A stretch of DNA of 42,938 bases from Mycobacterium kyorinense (GTDB lineage Bacteria > Actinomycetota > Actinomycetes > Mycobacteriales > Mycobacteriaceae). The stretch is from NCBI RefSeq assembly GCF_002101735.1, contig NZ_LQPE01000171.1, positions 1-42,938 of the forward strand, read 5' to 3'. The translations under genes were made by a program, and so were the position numbers. Under the pieces are notes generated by a model. The model did no database searches. It saw only the letters and a list, made by a program, of their open reading frames with translations, and was not told where the DNA came from. This document shows, one piece after another, positions 14,549 to 23,500 of the stretch (positions are counted from its first letter, which is position 1; the number at the start of each line of letters is the position of its first letter).

Positions 14549-14943
14549 TCGTGGACACGTCAGCAATCATCGCGATCCTCAGGGATGAGGATGACGCCGC
14601 TCTCTATGCCCAGGTCATCGCTGGTGCCAACGTCCGAAGGCTTTCCGCGGCAAGCTATCTCGAGTGCGGGATGGTCCTAGATGCCCAGCGCGACCCGATC
14701 GTTAGCAGGGGGCTCGACGACCTTCTCCAGGAAGCCGAGTTTGTCATTGAGCCTGTGACGGAGCGTCAGGCGCGGCTGGCTCGCCAAGCTTACGCAGATT
14801 TCGGCAAGGGCAGCGGCCACCCTGCCGGATTGAACTTCGGTGATTGCCTGTCATACGCGTTGGCACTCGACCTTCGCGAGCCGCTGCTTTGGAAGGGCGA
14901 TGACTTTGGGCATACGGGGATTGAATCCGCGTTGAAGGGATGA
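14545..14943 (+). CDS. vapC: VapC toxin, VapC30-like (Rv0624 family)
   Basis: This 132-residue PIN ribonuclease carries the full acidic set: Asp4 in IVDTSAIIAIL, Glu in SAASYLECGMVL, Asp in LNFGDCLSYALA and Asp in LLWKGDDFGHT. The FGKGSGHPAGLNFGDC stretch is typical of the VapC30/VapC28 branch. The start is TTG 14545, overlapping the antitoxin stop; this rare start probably keeps toxin synthesis below that of antitoxin. It is convergent with the following membrane-protein gene. Confidence 0.85.
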   Translation: MIVDTSAIIAILRDEDDAALYAQVIAGANVRRLSAASYLECGMVLDAQRDPIVSRGLDDLLQEAEFVIEPVTERQARLARQAYADFGKGSGHPAGLNFGDCLSYALALDLREPLLWKGDDFGHTGIESALKG

Positions 14944-14963
14944 GGGCGCGACGGAGAGCGCTC

Positions 14964-15674
14964 TCAGCGCGCCTCGCTGTCTGAAACTCCGCTGTCCCCG
15001 GCGGAGCGGGCGTGTGCCCGCCATTTTCGGTATCCGCGGTGTGCAGCGAACGCGCCGACGACGGCCGTCACGCACCACACCGCAATCGCAGCGTAGGCCA
15101 GCGGCGCGGACCGATCCGCGATCGAGGCGCCCAGCGACGTGTAAACGAACGCACGCGGCACCGAACCGATAAACGCCCCAACGGCCATCTGCCACAACGG
15201 AACTCCGAACGCCCCGAATGCATAGGCGGCCAGCGCGTCCGATATGCCAGGTATGAAGCGCTGACCCACGACCGCCCACAGTCCGCCACGTTCGATCAGC
15301 GCGTCGACGCGGTCCGCGCGCTGCGCACCCAGCAGCGCCCGCGCGCTGTCGCGGCCCGCCCGACGGCCCACGAGGCTCGCGACGATCGCGGTGCCCACCG
15401 TCGCACCCAGCGTCACGAAGATCCCCAGCAGCGGACCGAACAGCAGCCCGCTGCCGGCGGCCAGCATTGGGCCCGGCACGAACACCGCGCCGAGGACCGC
15501 GGACGCCACGGCATAGGTCAGCGGCGCCGCCGGCCCCGTCGCCGCGACCACGCGCCGCACCTCGTCGACGTCAACGACGTGCCTGACCGCTACCAGGTAG
15601 AACATCACCAGCAGGAAGGTGGCGAACGCGGCGAGCCGCAGGATGTGCCGTCGTCGCGAGGCGATGTTGCTCAT
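14964..15674 (-). CDS. TVP38/TMEM64 (DedA-like) membrane protein, Rv0625c-like
   Basis: This 236-residue integral membrane protein has hydrophobic segments at ~12-30, 48-65, 70-95 and 195-212 plus re-entrant regions. The family core is present: FVPGPMLAAGSGLLFGPLLG, then GRRAGRD, QRFIPGISDALAAYAFG and FIGSVPRAFVYTSLG. TVP38/DedA proteins are lipid scramblase or transporter-like proteins needed for envelope homeostasis. It follows a vapBC30-like pair, the same order as Rv0623-Rv0625c. The start ATG lies 45 bases from the divergent methyltransferase start. Confidence 0.85.
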   Translation of the reverse strand: MSNIASRRRHILRLAAFATFLLVMFYLVAVRHVVDVDEVRRVVAATGPAAPLTYAVASAVLGAVFVPGPMLAAGSGLLFGPLLGIFVTLGATVGTAIVASLVGRRAGRDSARALLGAQRADRVDALIERGGLWAVVGQRFIPGISDALAAYAFGAFGVPLWQMAVGAFIGSVPRAFVYTSLGASIADRSAPLAYAAIAVWCVTAVVGAFAAHRGYRKWRAHARSAGDSGVSDSEAR

Positions 15675-15718
15675 GGTGACCGCGATTGTCCCGCACGTGC
15701 CTGACGTAGGGTCGAGGC

Positions 15719-16660
15719 GTGGCGAGAACCGACGACGACACCTGGGAGATCACCGAGAGCGTGGGTGCGACGGCGCTCGGCGTGGCCGCCGCACGCGCGG
15801 CGGAAACCGAGAGCGACAATCCGCTGATCAGCGATCCGTTCGCACGGGTGTTCCTCGACACCGTCGGCGACGGCGTGTGGAACTGGTACGAGGCCCCCGA
15901 GCTGCCCCGCGAAGTCGTCGAAGCCGAACCCGAGTTGCCCGCGCGGATGCGGTCGCTGGTCGACTACTTCGCTTCGCGGACAGCTTTTTTCGACAGCTTC
16001 TTCCTCGACGCCACGGCGGCGGGCATCCGTCAGGCGGTGATCCTGGCCGCGGGCCTGGACGCGCGGTCCTGGCGGCTGCCGTGGCCCGACGGCACGACGG
16101 TTTACGAACTCGACCAGCACCGGGTGCTGGGGTTCAAGTCGTCGACGCTGGCCCGGCACGGCGCGGAACCGACGTGCAACCGGGTCGAAGTGGCGGTGGA
16201 TCTGCGCCACGACTGGCCAACGGCGTTGCTGCAGGCGGGATTTGACGCGACGGCTCCGAGCGCCTGGTCGGTCGAGGGACTGCTGATGTACTTGCCTGCC
16301 GCCGCCCAAGATCTGCTGTTCGCCCGCGTCCAAGAGCTCGCCGCCCCCGGCAGCCGGATCGGCGTCGAGGCGCTTGCACCCAACTTTGCCGACCCCGATG
16401 CCCTCGCGCAGCGCCGTGAGCGTATGGAGCGGGTCCAGGCGTTGATGGCCAAGGCGGATCCGCAGCGTCAGGTCCCGCGCAGCGACCAGCTGTGGTACTT
16501 CGAAGAGCGCGAAGACGTCGGCGAGTGGTTGCGCCGCCACGGCTGGGACGTCACGGTGACACCGGCCGACGAGCTGATGGCGCGCTACGGCCGCGAACCC
16601 GCCAAGGACGACGAGCAGTCCGCCCCCTGGAATCGGTTCGTGTCGGCGCGGCGGGTCTAA
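15719..16660 (+). CDS. SAM-dependent methyltransferase, TIGR00027/UPF0677 family
   Basis: This 313-residue class I methyltransferase belongs to the leucine-carboxyl-methyltransferase-like family that is greatly expanded in mycobacteria. It shows the N-terminal ESVGATALGVAAARAAET, the NPLISDPFARVFL segment, the SAM loop VILAAGLDARSWRL, the acidic YELDQHRVLGFK strand and the SVEGLLMYLP motif. Substrates of this family are unknown. The start is GTG 15719. The stop overlaps the convergent NYN gene by four bases. No operon partner is evident. Confidence 0.88.
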   Translation: MARTDDDTWEITESVGATALGVAAARAAETESDNPLISDPFARVFLDTVGDGVWNWYEAPELPREVVEAEPELPARMRSLVDYFASRTAFFDSFFLDATAAGIRQAVILAAGLDARSWRLPWPDGTTVYELDQHRVLGFKSSTLARHGAEPTCNRVEVAVDLRHDWPTALLQAGFDATAPSAWSVEGLLMYLPAAAQDLLFARVQELAAPGSRIGVEALAPNFADPDALAQRRERMERVQALMAKADPQRQVPRSDQLWYFEEREDVGEWLRRHGWDVTVTPADELMARYGREPAKDDEQSAPWNRFVSARRV

Positions 16661-17496
16661 CGCAGTCGCACCATCCGCGTCGTCGAACTCTCGTCGAGCT
16701 CAACCAGATCCGAGCGGGAACGCAGAAAGTCGCTGAAAGACTTGAATCCCAGTGACTTTTCGCTGAACGACGGGTCCATCCGCTTCATCTGCGCCTTGAC
16801 CGCGGAGTTGTGCAACCATTCGGCGTCGTCTTTTTCCATGCCGATGCGCAGCGCGCGGGTCAGCAGACCGGTGGCGGCGGCCTGCGGGTCGGGCGGCAGC
16901 GGCTCCTCGGCGTCCTTGGCGCGTCGCTTGGGCGCCGGCACCGGCTCGGGTACCGGCACCCCGGGCAGCGCGTCGTAGGTGACAAACTCGTCGCAGGCGG
17001 CCGCCAGCGCCCGGCTCGACGACCCGGCCACTCCGACCCCAACCACGTAGCGGCCCAACCGCTTACAGCGCTGCGCCAACGGAATGTAGTCGGAGTCGCC
17101 GGCCACGATTACCACATGGGTCAGGTCGGGCAGGCGGAACATGTCCTCGACCGCGTCGACGGCCAGCCGGATGTCGGCGGCATTCTTGCCATAGGCGGCC
17201 GCCGGGAACAGCTGCACCAGGTCGACCGCGCGGCCCACCAACTGCTCGCGGTAACCGGTGTTGACCTCCGCCGACCAGTCCGCGTATGCGCGGGTCAGCA
17301 CCAGCGTGCCGAACGACGACGCGAAGTCGATGATGGCCCCCACGTCGACCGTGGCCCGCGCCAGCCGATCCTTGTCGAGGCCCTTGGCCTTGTCCTTCTG
17401 AAACGAGTTGCGGCCGTTGACCTGGTCGTAGCGGGAAATCACGATGTTGTCGAAGTCGAGGTAGACCGCAACACGGTCGGCACCGGGATCTGTCAT
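16657..17496 (-). CDS. NYN-domain ribonuclease-like protein with C-terminal LOTUS/OST-HTH
   Basis: In this 279-residue protein, residues 1-165 are a NYN (PIN-like) domain. The metal-binding Asp residues are visible in VAVYLDFDNIV, NAADIRLAVDAVE and VIVAGDSDYIPLAQR. A Pro/Lys-rich linker (~185-215) leads to a C-terminal LOTUS/OST-HTH domain (GLLTRALRIG ... LGFKSFSDFLRSRSDLVEL), an RNA-binding winged helix. NYN-LOTUS proteins are proposed RNases in RNA turnover. The start is ATG 17496. The gene stands alone between a convergent methyltransferase and a divergent pseudogene. Confidence 0.83.
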   Translation of the reverse strand: MTDPGADRVAVYLDFDNIVISRYDQVNGRNSFQKDKAKGLDKDRLARATVDVGAIIDFASSFGTLVLTRAYADWSAEVNTGYREQLVGRAVDLVQLFPAAAYGKNAADIRLAVDAVEDMFRLPDLTHVVIVAGDSDYIPLAQRCKRLGRYVVGVGVAGSSSRALAAACDEFVTYDALPGVPVPEPVPAPKRRAKDAEEPLPPDPQAAATGLLTRALRIGMEKDDAEWLHNSAVKAQMKRMDPSFSEKSLGFKSFSDFLRSRSDLVELDESSTTRMVRLR

Positions 17497-17645
17497 GAGC
17501 CCAGTCTGTCAGCGGCCGGCGGCGGTCGTCGGCAAACCGGCAGGCCCGAAGACGCGGCGACACTTAAATGGTTGCGACGACACGCCGATGGGCTTCGCAA
17601 TGAGTTGAGTTTCGATGCGGTGGAGTGACTCAGTCGCAGGAATCA

Positions 17646-17899
17646 ATGAGCGACTACGAAGTCAAGATGGTGATCTTGTCCACCGACGACCTGGATGAGT
17701 CGATCCGGTTCTACACCGAGACCCTGGACAGGTCGTCGTCGGCATCAAGACCGCGGACCCCGACGGCGCCGCGAAAGCGATCGATGCCAGCGGCGGCGGC
17801 ATCGTGAAGGGCCTTTACGACGACGCGCACGAACGCCGCGCCGTGGTCTACGACAACAAGGGCAACGGTCTGGTCTTCTACAAGCCGCTGGGCCGGTGA
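17646..17899 (+). pseudogene. Glyoxalase/bleomycin-resistance family gene with internal deletion
   Basis: ATG 17646 opens MSDYEVKMVILSTDDLDESI and RFYTETLD, the first half of a VOC-superfamily protein of ~115 residues. From ~17731 the protein continues only in another frame, as VVVGIKTADPDGAAKAIDAS, then DDAHERRAVVYDNKGNGLVF and YKPLGR, ending at 17899. The middle of the domain (about 40 residues) is missing and the join is out of frame. The shifted frame runs on for about 25 unrelated residues. The original end would have overlapped the next gene by GTGA. Confidence 0.8.
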
Positions 17900-18477
17900 A
17901 CGCCGACGCGGCCACGCAGGTCGGCGCGCGTGCCACCGAGGCGCTCGGTTTGCTGATCGACGCGGTAGAGCAGATTCCTTCCGAAAGTTGGGATCTGCCA
18001 TCCAATCTCGAAGGCTGGAGTATTCGGGACCTGGTGGGCCATGTCACCGGCAGCGCGACGAAGGTTGTGACGCTGGTGGAGGGTGGCGACATTTGGCAAC
18101 GGCCTTCCGAGCCGGATGACTGGAAATGCGACGACCCGGCCGGGCGGCTTCGCGAGCTCGCCGCCCGGTTAGACGGCGCCCTGCCCGGTGCGGACCTGGA
18201 CGCGACGCGGCCGTCGCCGCAGGGTGATGTCCCGTTGCACCGGGCGCTGGCCTATCCCGCGGCCGATCTGGCCCTGCATACCTGGGATCTGTACCGCTCA
18301 CGACAGCAGGCGTTCGAGCTCCCTGACGACCTGCTGGGGTTCTGCCGTCAGTTGGTGGAGTTGGTGCCCGACGACATGCTGCGGCGACCGGGCGGGTTCG
18401 GGCCAGCCCGAGCGGTGCCCGAAGGCGCGACGCCCACTGCCCGGCTGATGGCCTTTCTCGGGCGCTCGGTTGATTAG
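17896..18477 (+). CDS. TIGR03086-type DinB/maleylpyruvate-isomerase-like protein
   Basis: This 193-residue member of the actinobacterial mycothiol-dependent or DinB-like helical bundle superfamily carries the motif WSIRDLVGHVTGSATKVV near the N-terminus. Further His residues in VPLHRALAYPAADLALHTWD are likely metal ligands. Such proteins bind a divalent metal and may act in thiol-dependent isomerisation or detoxification; the substrate is unknown. The start is GTG 17896, inside the stop of the preceding glyoxalase remnant (GTGA). The two were coupled before the first decayed, so expression may now be reduced. Confidence 0.75.
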   Translation: MNADAATQVGARATEALGLLIDAVEQIPSESWDLPSNLEGWSIRDLVGHVTGSATKVVTLVEGGDIWQRPSEPDDWKCDDPAGRLRELAARLDGALPGADLDATRPSPQGDVPLHRALAYPAADLALHTWDLYRSRQQAFELPDDLLGFCRQLVELVPDDMLRRPGGFGPARAVPEGATPTARLMAFLGRSVD

Positions 18478-18597
18478 CAGCCGGATGTGCTCTAGCGCTT
18501 CATCATTCGGGTGACTACCGATGCGTGCCCATGCTCGGCTGCTTTCAGCCCGCCGGCCGACAGTCGCAGGAGTCTCGAGAAATCTGGGTCCTCGTTG

Positions 18598-18645
18598 TGC
18601 CCGCCTCTGAGCGACAACCGAAACGGTGTCGCTCGTAGGCGGGCA
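18598..18645. repeat. Intergenic hairpin repeat, copy B (21-bp arms)
   Basis: Imperfect inverted arms 18598-18618 and 18625-18645 share TGCCCGCCT...GAGCGACA and its complement with copy A at 9544-9603. A GTGGCAGAAGTG box follows at 18695-18706. The 335-bp gap between the DinB-like gene and recD holds this copy, copy C and no convincing gene. Confidence 0.65.
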
Positions 18646-18742
18646 TACTGAAACACCCGAATTTGCCGTAACAGGTGCGCCTGGACGGACTCCCGTGGCA
18701 GAAGTGGTGGATGCGGCGTCGGCCCACCCGACATTCCCCCCG

Positions 18743-18806
18743 GTTGTCGCTATGAGGAGGGCACATTGGGTAGTGCCTCGGAGCGGGGACTCATGTGGCA
18801 GATGTG
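18743..18806 (+). repeat. Intergenic repeat, copy C (single arm plus box)
   Basis: The core GTTGTCGCTATGAGGAGGGCA (18743-18763) matches the right arm of copy A with few changes. A GTGGCAGATGTG box follows at 18795-18806, 31 bases after the core, nearly the same spacing as in copy A (30). Only one arm is present. It ends a few bases from the recD stop. Confidence 0.6.
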
Positions 18807-18812
18807 ACTGTG

Positions 18813-20519
18813 CTAGACCGCCTGTAGCCGCCGCGCCAATCCGCTCGCCCGCGCCACCCGCCGCTCGATCGCGGCCCGGATGGACGCCTCCGATCCGACC
18901 ACGCGCACCTTTCGCTTCGCCCGGGTCACCGCCGTGTAGAACAACTCCCGGGTCAACAGCCGCGAATCCTCGGACGGGATCAGGGCCGTGACTTCGTCGA
19001 CCTGACTGCCCTGGGATTTGTGGATCGTCAGCGCGTGCATGGTGTCGACGTCGGCCAGCCGGCTGGTCGAAAAGTCAAGCGGCCCAGTGGCAGCCGAGAT
19101 GACTGCTCGCAGGCCGCCGGGCCCCGACACCACCACCCCGCTGTCCCCGTTGTTGATTTTCAGCGCATAGTCGTTGGCCGTCACCAGTAGTGGTCGTCCT
19201 GCGTACCACTCCGACCACGGTGGCAGGCCGGTGTCTTCGGACAGCCACTGCTCCACCTGCCGGTTCCAGTGCTGGACGCCGAACGAGCCCCGCCGGTGTG
19301 CGCACAGCAGCCGGTGCTCGTCCAGCGTCGCCAGCGCGGCCGCATCTGCCCCCAACAGGGCGGCCTCGCGCAGCCGCGTCGCATGCGGCACGAGTATGGA
19401 CCGCAACCGCGCCGTCGGGTCCTCGTCGTCGATCCACTCGATGTGCTGATCGCCTGCCCGTAACAGCTCGACCACGTGGTCGCCGTCCCCGTCGCGGATC
19501 GCGTCCGCCAACGCGCCGATCGCCTTGCCGAACCGGTGCGACGTCCGCAGCGCCGCCACCCGCACGTCGGCGCGTGCCGACAGCCCGTCCACCAGGTCCG
19601 CCAAGACGGCCCCGGCTTCCACCGACGCCAGCTGGTCCGGGTCGCCGACCAAGATCAGCCGGGCATCCGGGCGCACCGCTTCCAGCAGCCGGGCCATCAT
19701 CGTCAGCGACACCATCGACGTTTCGTCGACGACGATCACCGCGTGCGGCAACCGGTTGCCGCGATTGTGCTTGAACCGCAACGACGTATCGGCACGGCTA
19801 CCCAGCAGCCGATGCAAGGTCACCGCCTGCAGTCCGGCCAGCCGGCCACGGTCGACGTCGTCCAGCCTTTCGACTTCGGCCCTCACCGCTTCGGTCAACC
19901 GTGCGGCCGCCTTACCGGTCGGCGCCGCCAGCGCGATCCGGAAGCCCGCCTGACCCGACGCCTGGTCCGCGAGCAGTGCCAGCAGCCGCGCGATCGTCGT
20001 GGTCTTCCCGGTTCCCGGGCCGCCGGTCAGCACCGTAACCGATTGCGACAGCGCGACTTCGGCGGCGGCCCGCTGCTCCTCGTAGCCGGTGGGGAAAAGC
20101 CGTGCGACGGCCGGGCTTTCGACAGCCGTCCCGGACACCAGCAAGCCGAGCAAGTCGGCGCTTACCTGCTCCTCCTCGCGCCAATAGCGGTCGAGGTAGA
20201 GCAGCCGGTCGTCGTAGAGCCGCAACAGCGTGCCCACCAACCCCGAGGCGCGCACAGCGGCCAGCCAATCCGACGGCGACGGCCACGGAAGATCCGGGGA
20301 ATCCGCCGCCACCGTGGTCATGTCCATGCACACCGATCCGCCGCGCAACGCCCGAACCGCCAAAGCCACCGCCAGAGCAACCGTTTCATCGGACTCGTTG
20401 CCCAGCGCGGTAACCCGTTGGGCCACGTGGACGTCGGCGATCTCGAGCACGCCTGCCTCGTTGAACGTGCGCAATAGTCCCGACGCACCAATGGCCGTTT
20501 CGATGTCGGTTACCGTCAT
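18813..20519 (-). CDS. recD: Exodeoxyribonuclease V alpha subunit RecD
   Basis: This 568-residue SF1B 5'-3' helicase is a subunit of RecBCD, close in length to M. tuberculosis RecD (about 575). Helicase motifs: Walker A in LTGGPGTGKTTTIARL (about residue 175), Walker B in VIVVDETSMVS, ILVGDPDQLASVEAGAVL, and near the end ALTIHKSQGSQVDEV and LFYTAVTRAK. RecD moves on the 5' strand while RecB uses the 3' strand. The ATG overlaps the recB stop (ATGA), so the order recC-recB-recD is one coupled operon. The reading frame is open upstream into recB, but MTVTDIETAIG is the natural start. Confidence 0.95.
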   Translation of the reverse strand: MTVTDIETAIGASGLLRTFNEAGVLEIADVHVAQRVTALGNESDETVALAVALAVRALRGGSVCMDMTTVAADSPDLPWPSPSDWLAAVRASGLVGTLLRLYDDRLLYLDRYWREEEQVSADLLGLLVSGTAVESPAVARLFPTGYEEQRAAAEVALSQSVTVLTGGPGTGKTTTIARLLALLADQASGQAGFRIALAAPTGKAAARLTEAVRAEVERLDDVDRGRLAGLQAVTLHRLLGSRADTSLRFKHNRGNRLPHAVIVVDETSMVSLTMMARLLEAVRPDARLILVGDPDQLASVEAGAVLADLVDGLSARADVRVAALRTSHRFGKAIGALADAIRDGDGDHVVELLRAGDQHIEWIDDEDPTARLRSILVPHATRLREAALLGADAAALATLDEHRLLCAHRRGSFGVQHWNRQVEQWLSEDTGLPPWSEWYAGRPLLVTANDYALKINNGDSGVVVSGPGGLRAVISAATGPLDFSTSRLADVDTMHALTIHKSQGSQVDEVTALIPSEDSRLLTRELFYTAVTRAKRKVRVVGSEASIRAAIERRVARASGLARRLQAV

Positions 20520-23500
20520 GCGACCTGCCGCCCCTCGTCGAGCAGGCCCGACAGGGCCGGAACCAGTCCGGCCGGCGGCTGCCAGCCGAACACCCCCGAC
20601 CCCGGTGTCTGCGCGCCGCACATGCCGCGCACAAACAGGTACACGACTCCGCCGAGATGCCTGGACGGGTCGTAGCCCGGCTGGCGCCATCGCAGAAACC
20701 GGTGCAGCACAACCAGATACAGCAGGGCCTGCAACGGATAGTCGGAATGCAGCATCGCCTCGGTGAGCCGCGGCACGCTGTAGTCCGCCGCGGTCACACC
20801 CAAGACGTTGGTCTTGTAGTCCACCACCAGATAACGCGGCCCGGGCAAGCGCAGCACGACGTCGATCGACCCGGACAAATAGCCCCGCAGCGGCTGGCCA
20901 CCGAGCCCGTCGGACACCAGCCGCTCGCCGTAGCGCGCGAACGGGTCGTCGGCGGGCAGGTAGTCCCGCAGCAGTGCACCGACACCGGCGAGCCGAATGT
21001 CCGGCGTCAGGCCGCGCACGTCGCCGCCGGCCACCGGGATCTCGAAGTCCAACTCGCGCAACCTGTCTGGCAGCCCGATCTCGCGCAGCGTCAGGCCGGC
21101 GGCCAGCGGACCCAAGGGCGTGTCGTGCATCGGCACCAGCGCGGCGGCCAACTGGAAAGGCTCGACGTCGACCGGCCACCAGGCTCGGTGCAACCGCACC
21201 TGTGCTTCGAGCTCGGCGGCCAGATCCGCGACGGACGGGTCGGCATTTTCCAGCACCGCATGCACCAGCGAGCCGAACGTGGCACCCGACGGCAACTCGG
21301 CCATCGGCGACAGGACGCCGCCGCCGCGCGGTGCACCGGCGGGGACCACCTCCACTTCGTCGTCGCGGGCAGTCACCTCCGCCTCGCTGCTCACCCCGGC
21401 CGTCTCGGCGCCCCGGATCAGCGCCGAATACGAGGTGCGCCGCCACGTGGTGTCGATCGACCGGTGAAAATGGCGCACGTCAAGGCCGGCCGGCGGCGCA
21501 GACGGAGGAACCGGCGCGACGGCAATCCCTGACGGCTCCTCGATCGCCGGCCCGCCCGCGGCCTCCCATTCGCGCATCAGCGCCAACGCCTCGTCGTCGG
21601 AAATCGTCTTGGGCTCACAGGAATCCGGCACCTGCGTGTCACCGATCCGCCGTCCCCGCATCAGCCGCGACAGGCCACCATCGGGTTCGTCCCAGGCCGG
21701 CGCCCACCACGCCACCACTTGCGACTGCGCGCGGGTCAGCGCCACATAGGTCAGCCGGATATCGTTGCGGGCGGCCTCCGCCCGGCTGAGCGTTTCGATC
21801 TCCGATCGGTCGGCACTCTCGGGTCCACCGGCATGCAGGCAGCGAACCCCGTCGTCGTGATACAGCGGAATGTCGTCGACGAACACGTGCCGGTTGAACG
21901 CGAACGGCAGATAGACGATCGGGAACTGCAGGCCCTTGGCGCCCCACACCGTCATGATCTGCACCGCGGCGGCGTCGCTGTCGATGCGCCGGTTGCGTTC
22001 CTGCGGGCCGTCGCGCTCCTCGCGCTGCCGGCGCAGCCAATCCCGCAGTGCGGGAAGGGTTAACCGCTGCCGATGCGCCACCTCGTGCAGCAGCTGGGCG
22101 ATATGGGCGAGGTCGGTCATCGTGCGCTCGCCGCCCGGCTCGCGCAGCACCCGCCGGCCCAGCCCGGCCCGCTGCGCCGCCTCGAAGACCGCGGCCGGCC
22201 CGCGGGTCCGCAGATGGTCGGCCCAGTCCCGCAGCGTGACGGCCAGCCGGTCGGTCAGCTGGTCGCCTCCGGCGGCGAGGTCGTCGGCGGTGTGGCCGAA
22301 GAACACCGTCGCCCCGGCCGCACGCACCAACCCGTTGCGGTGGGTCTGGTCGAACGCCTCGAGCAGGCACAGCCACTGTTGGGCGGCATCCGAGGCGAAC
22401 ACGTCGGAGTCGCCGGTGTAGACCGCTTGGATTCCGGCCGCTGCCAAAGCTTTCTGGCACGCCAGAGCGTCCTCGCTCCTTTCGACGATCACCGCGACGT
22501 CGCCGGCTTGCACTGCCCTGCCGTCGAACGTGGCATCGCTGGCCAGCAGCGCCGCCACGTCTGCGGCGAGATCACCCGAGATGTAGTCGCGCAGGGCGGC
22601 GATCGGAATGGTCTTGGTGCCCGAGCGGCCGAACATTGCACGGTTGAGCAACCGCAGCCGAAACGGCGCATTACGCGGAGCGTTTCGCAGCCGATGGCCC
22701 ATGACGTGCGCCTCGACGTCGCGCACGACGATGTCCGGATCGCCCAGCGCCGCTCCGCGCAGCACGGTCTGCAGGGCGTCGACGAGAACCTTGTCGCTGC
22801 GCCAGTTCACGCTCAACGTGCGCCGTTGGCCGGCCGTGCGGGCGGCCCGCAGATAGGTGTAGATGTCGCCGCCGCGGAACCCGTAGATCGCCTGCTTGGG
22901 ATCGCCGATCAGCACCAGCGTGCTGTGACCGTTGAAGGCGCGGTCGATGACCTGCCACTGGATGGGGTCGGTGTCCTGGAACTCGTCGACCATCACGATC
23001 GGCCAGCGATTGCGCATCCGGTCGCGAGCGTCGGAGTCGTCGCCTTCGAGGGCGTCCGCGAGCCGGGTCAGCAGGTCGTCGTAGCTGAGGATGCCCAGCC
23101 GGCGCTTGCGTAGCTCGAGTTGGTCGAGCACGTCGCGGGCAAACCGCAACCGCACTGCGGCAACGGATTCCGGGTCCGGATCCGTCGGGCGCAGTTGGGC
23201 GCATGGGTCGCCGACTACCGCGCGGGCCAGCGTCAGCGCGTCGGCGTGGGTGAGCGCCGCCTCGTCGCGGTCGGATCCGAAGTGCACCAGATACAGGTCG
23301 TCGACGATCCGGGTGACCAGGTCATCGAGGCTTTCCACCAGAGTCATCCCGGCGTCGGTGTCCCCGGCGACGCCGAGCGACCTCAACACCAGCTGACAGA
23401 ACTGATGCGTGGTGGCGATCGTGGCGGCGTCGAAGTTGGCCAGCGCGTCACGCAGCCTATTGCAGCGCTGGTCGCGGTCGGCGGCCGTGCCGCGGCACAG

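Noticed and set aside
18626..18991. A 121-codon open frame on the plus strand between the DinB-like gene and recD.
   Set aside because: It runs through the repeat units and into the recD 3' end, with no ribosome binding site and no protein-like pattern.
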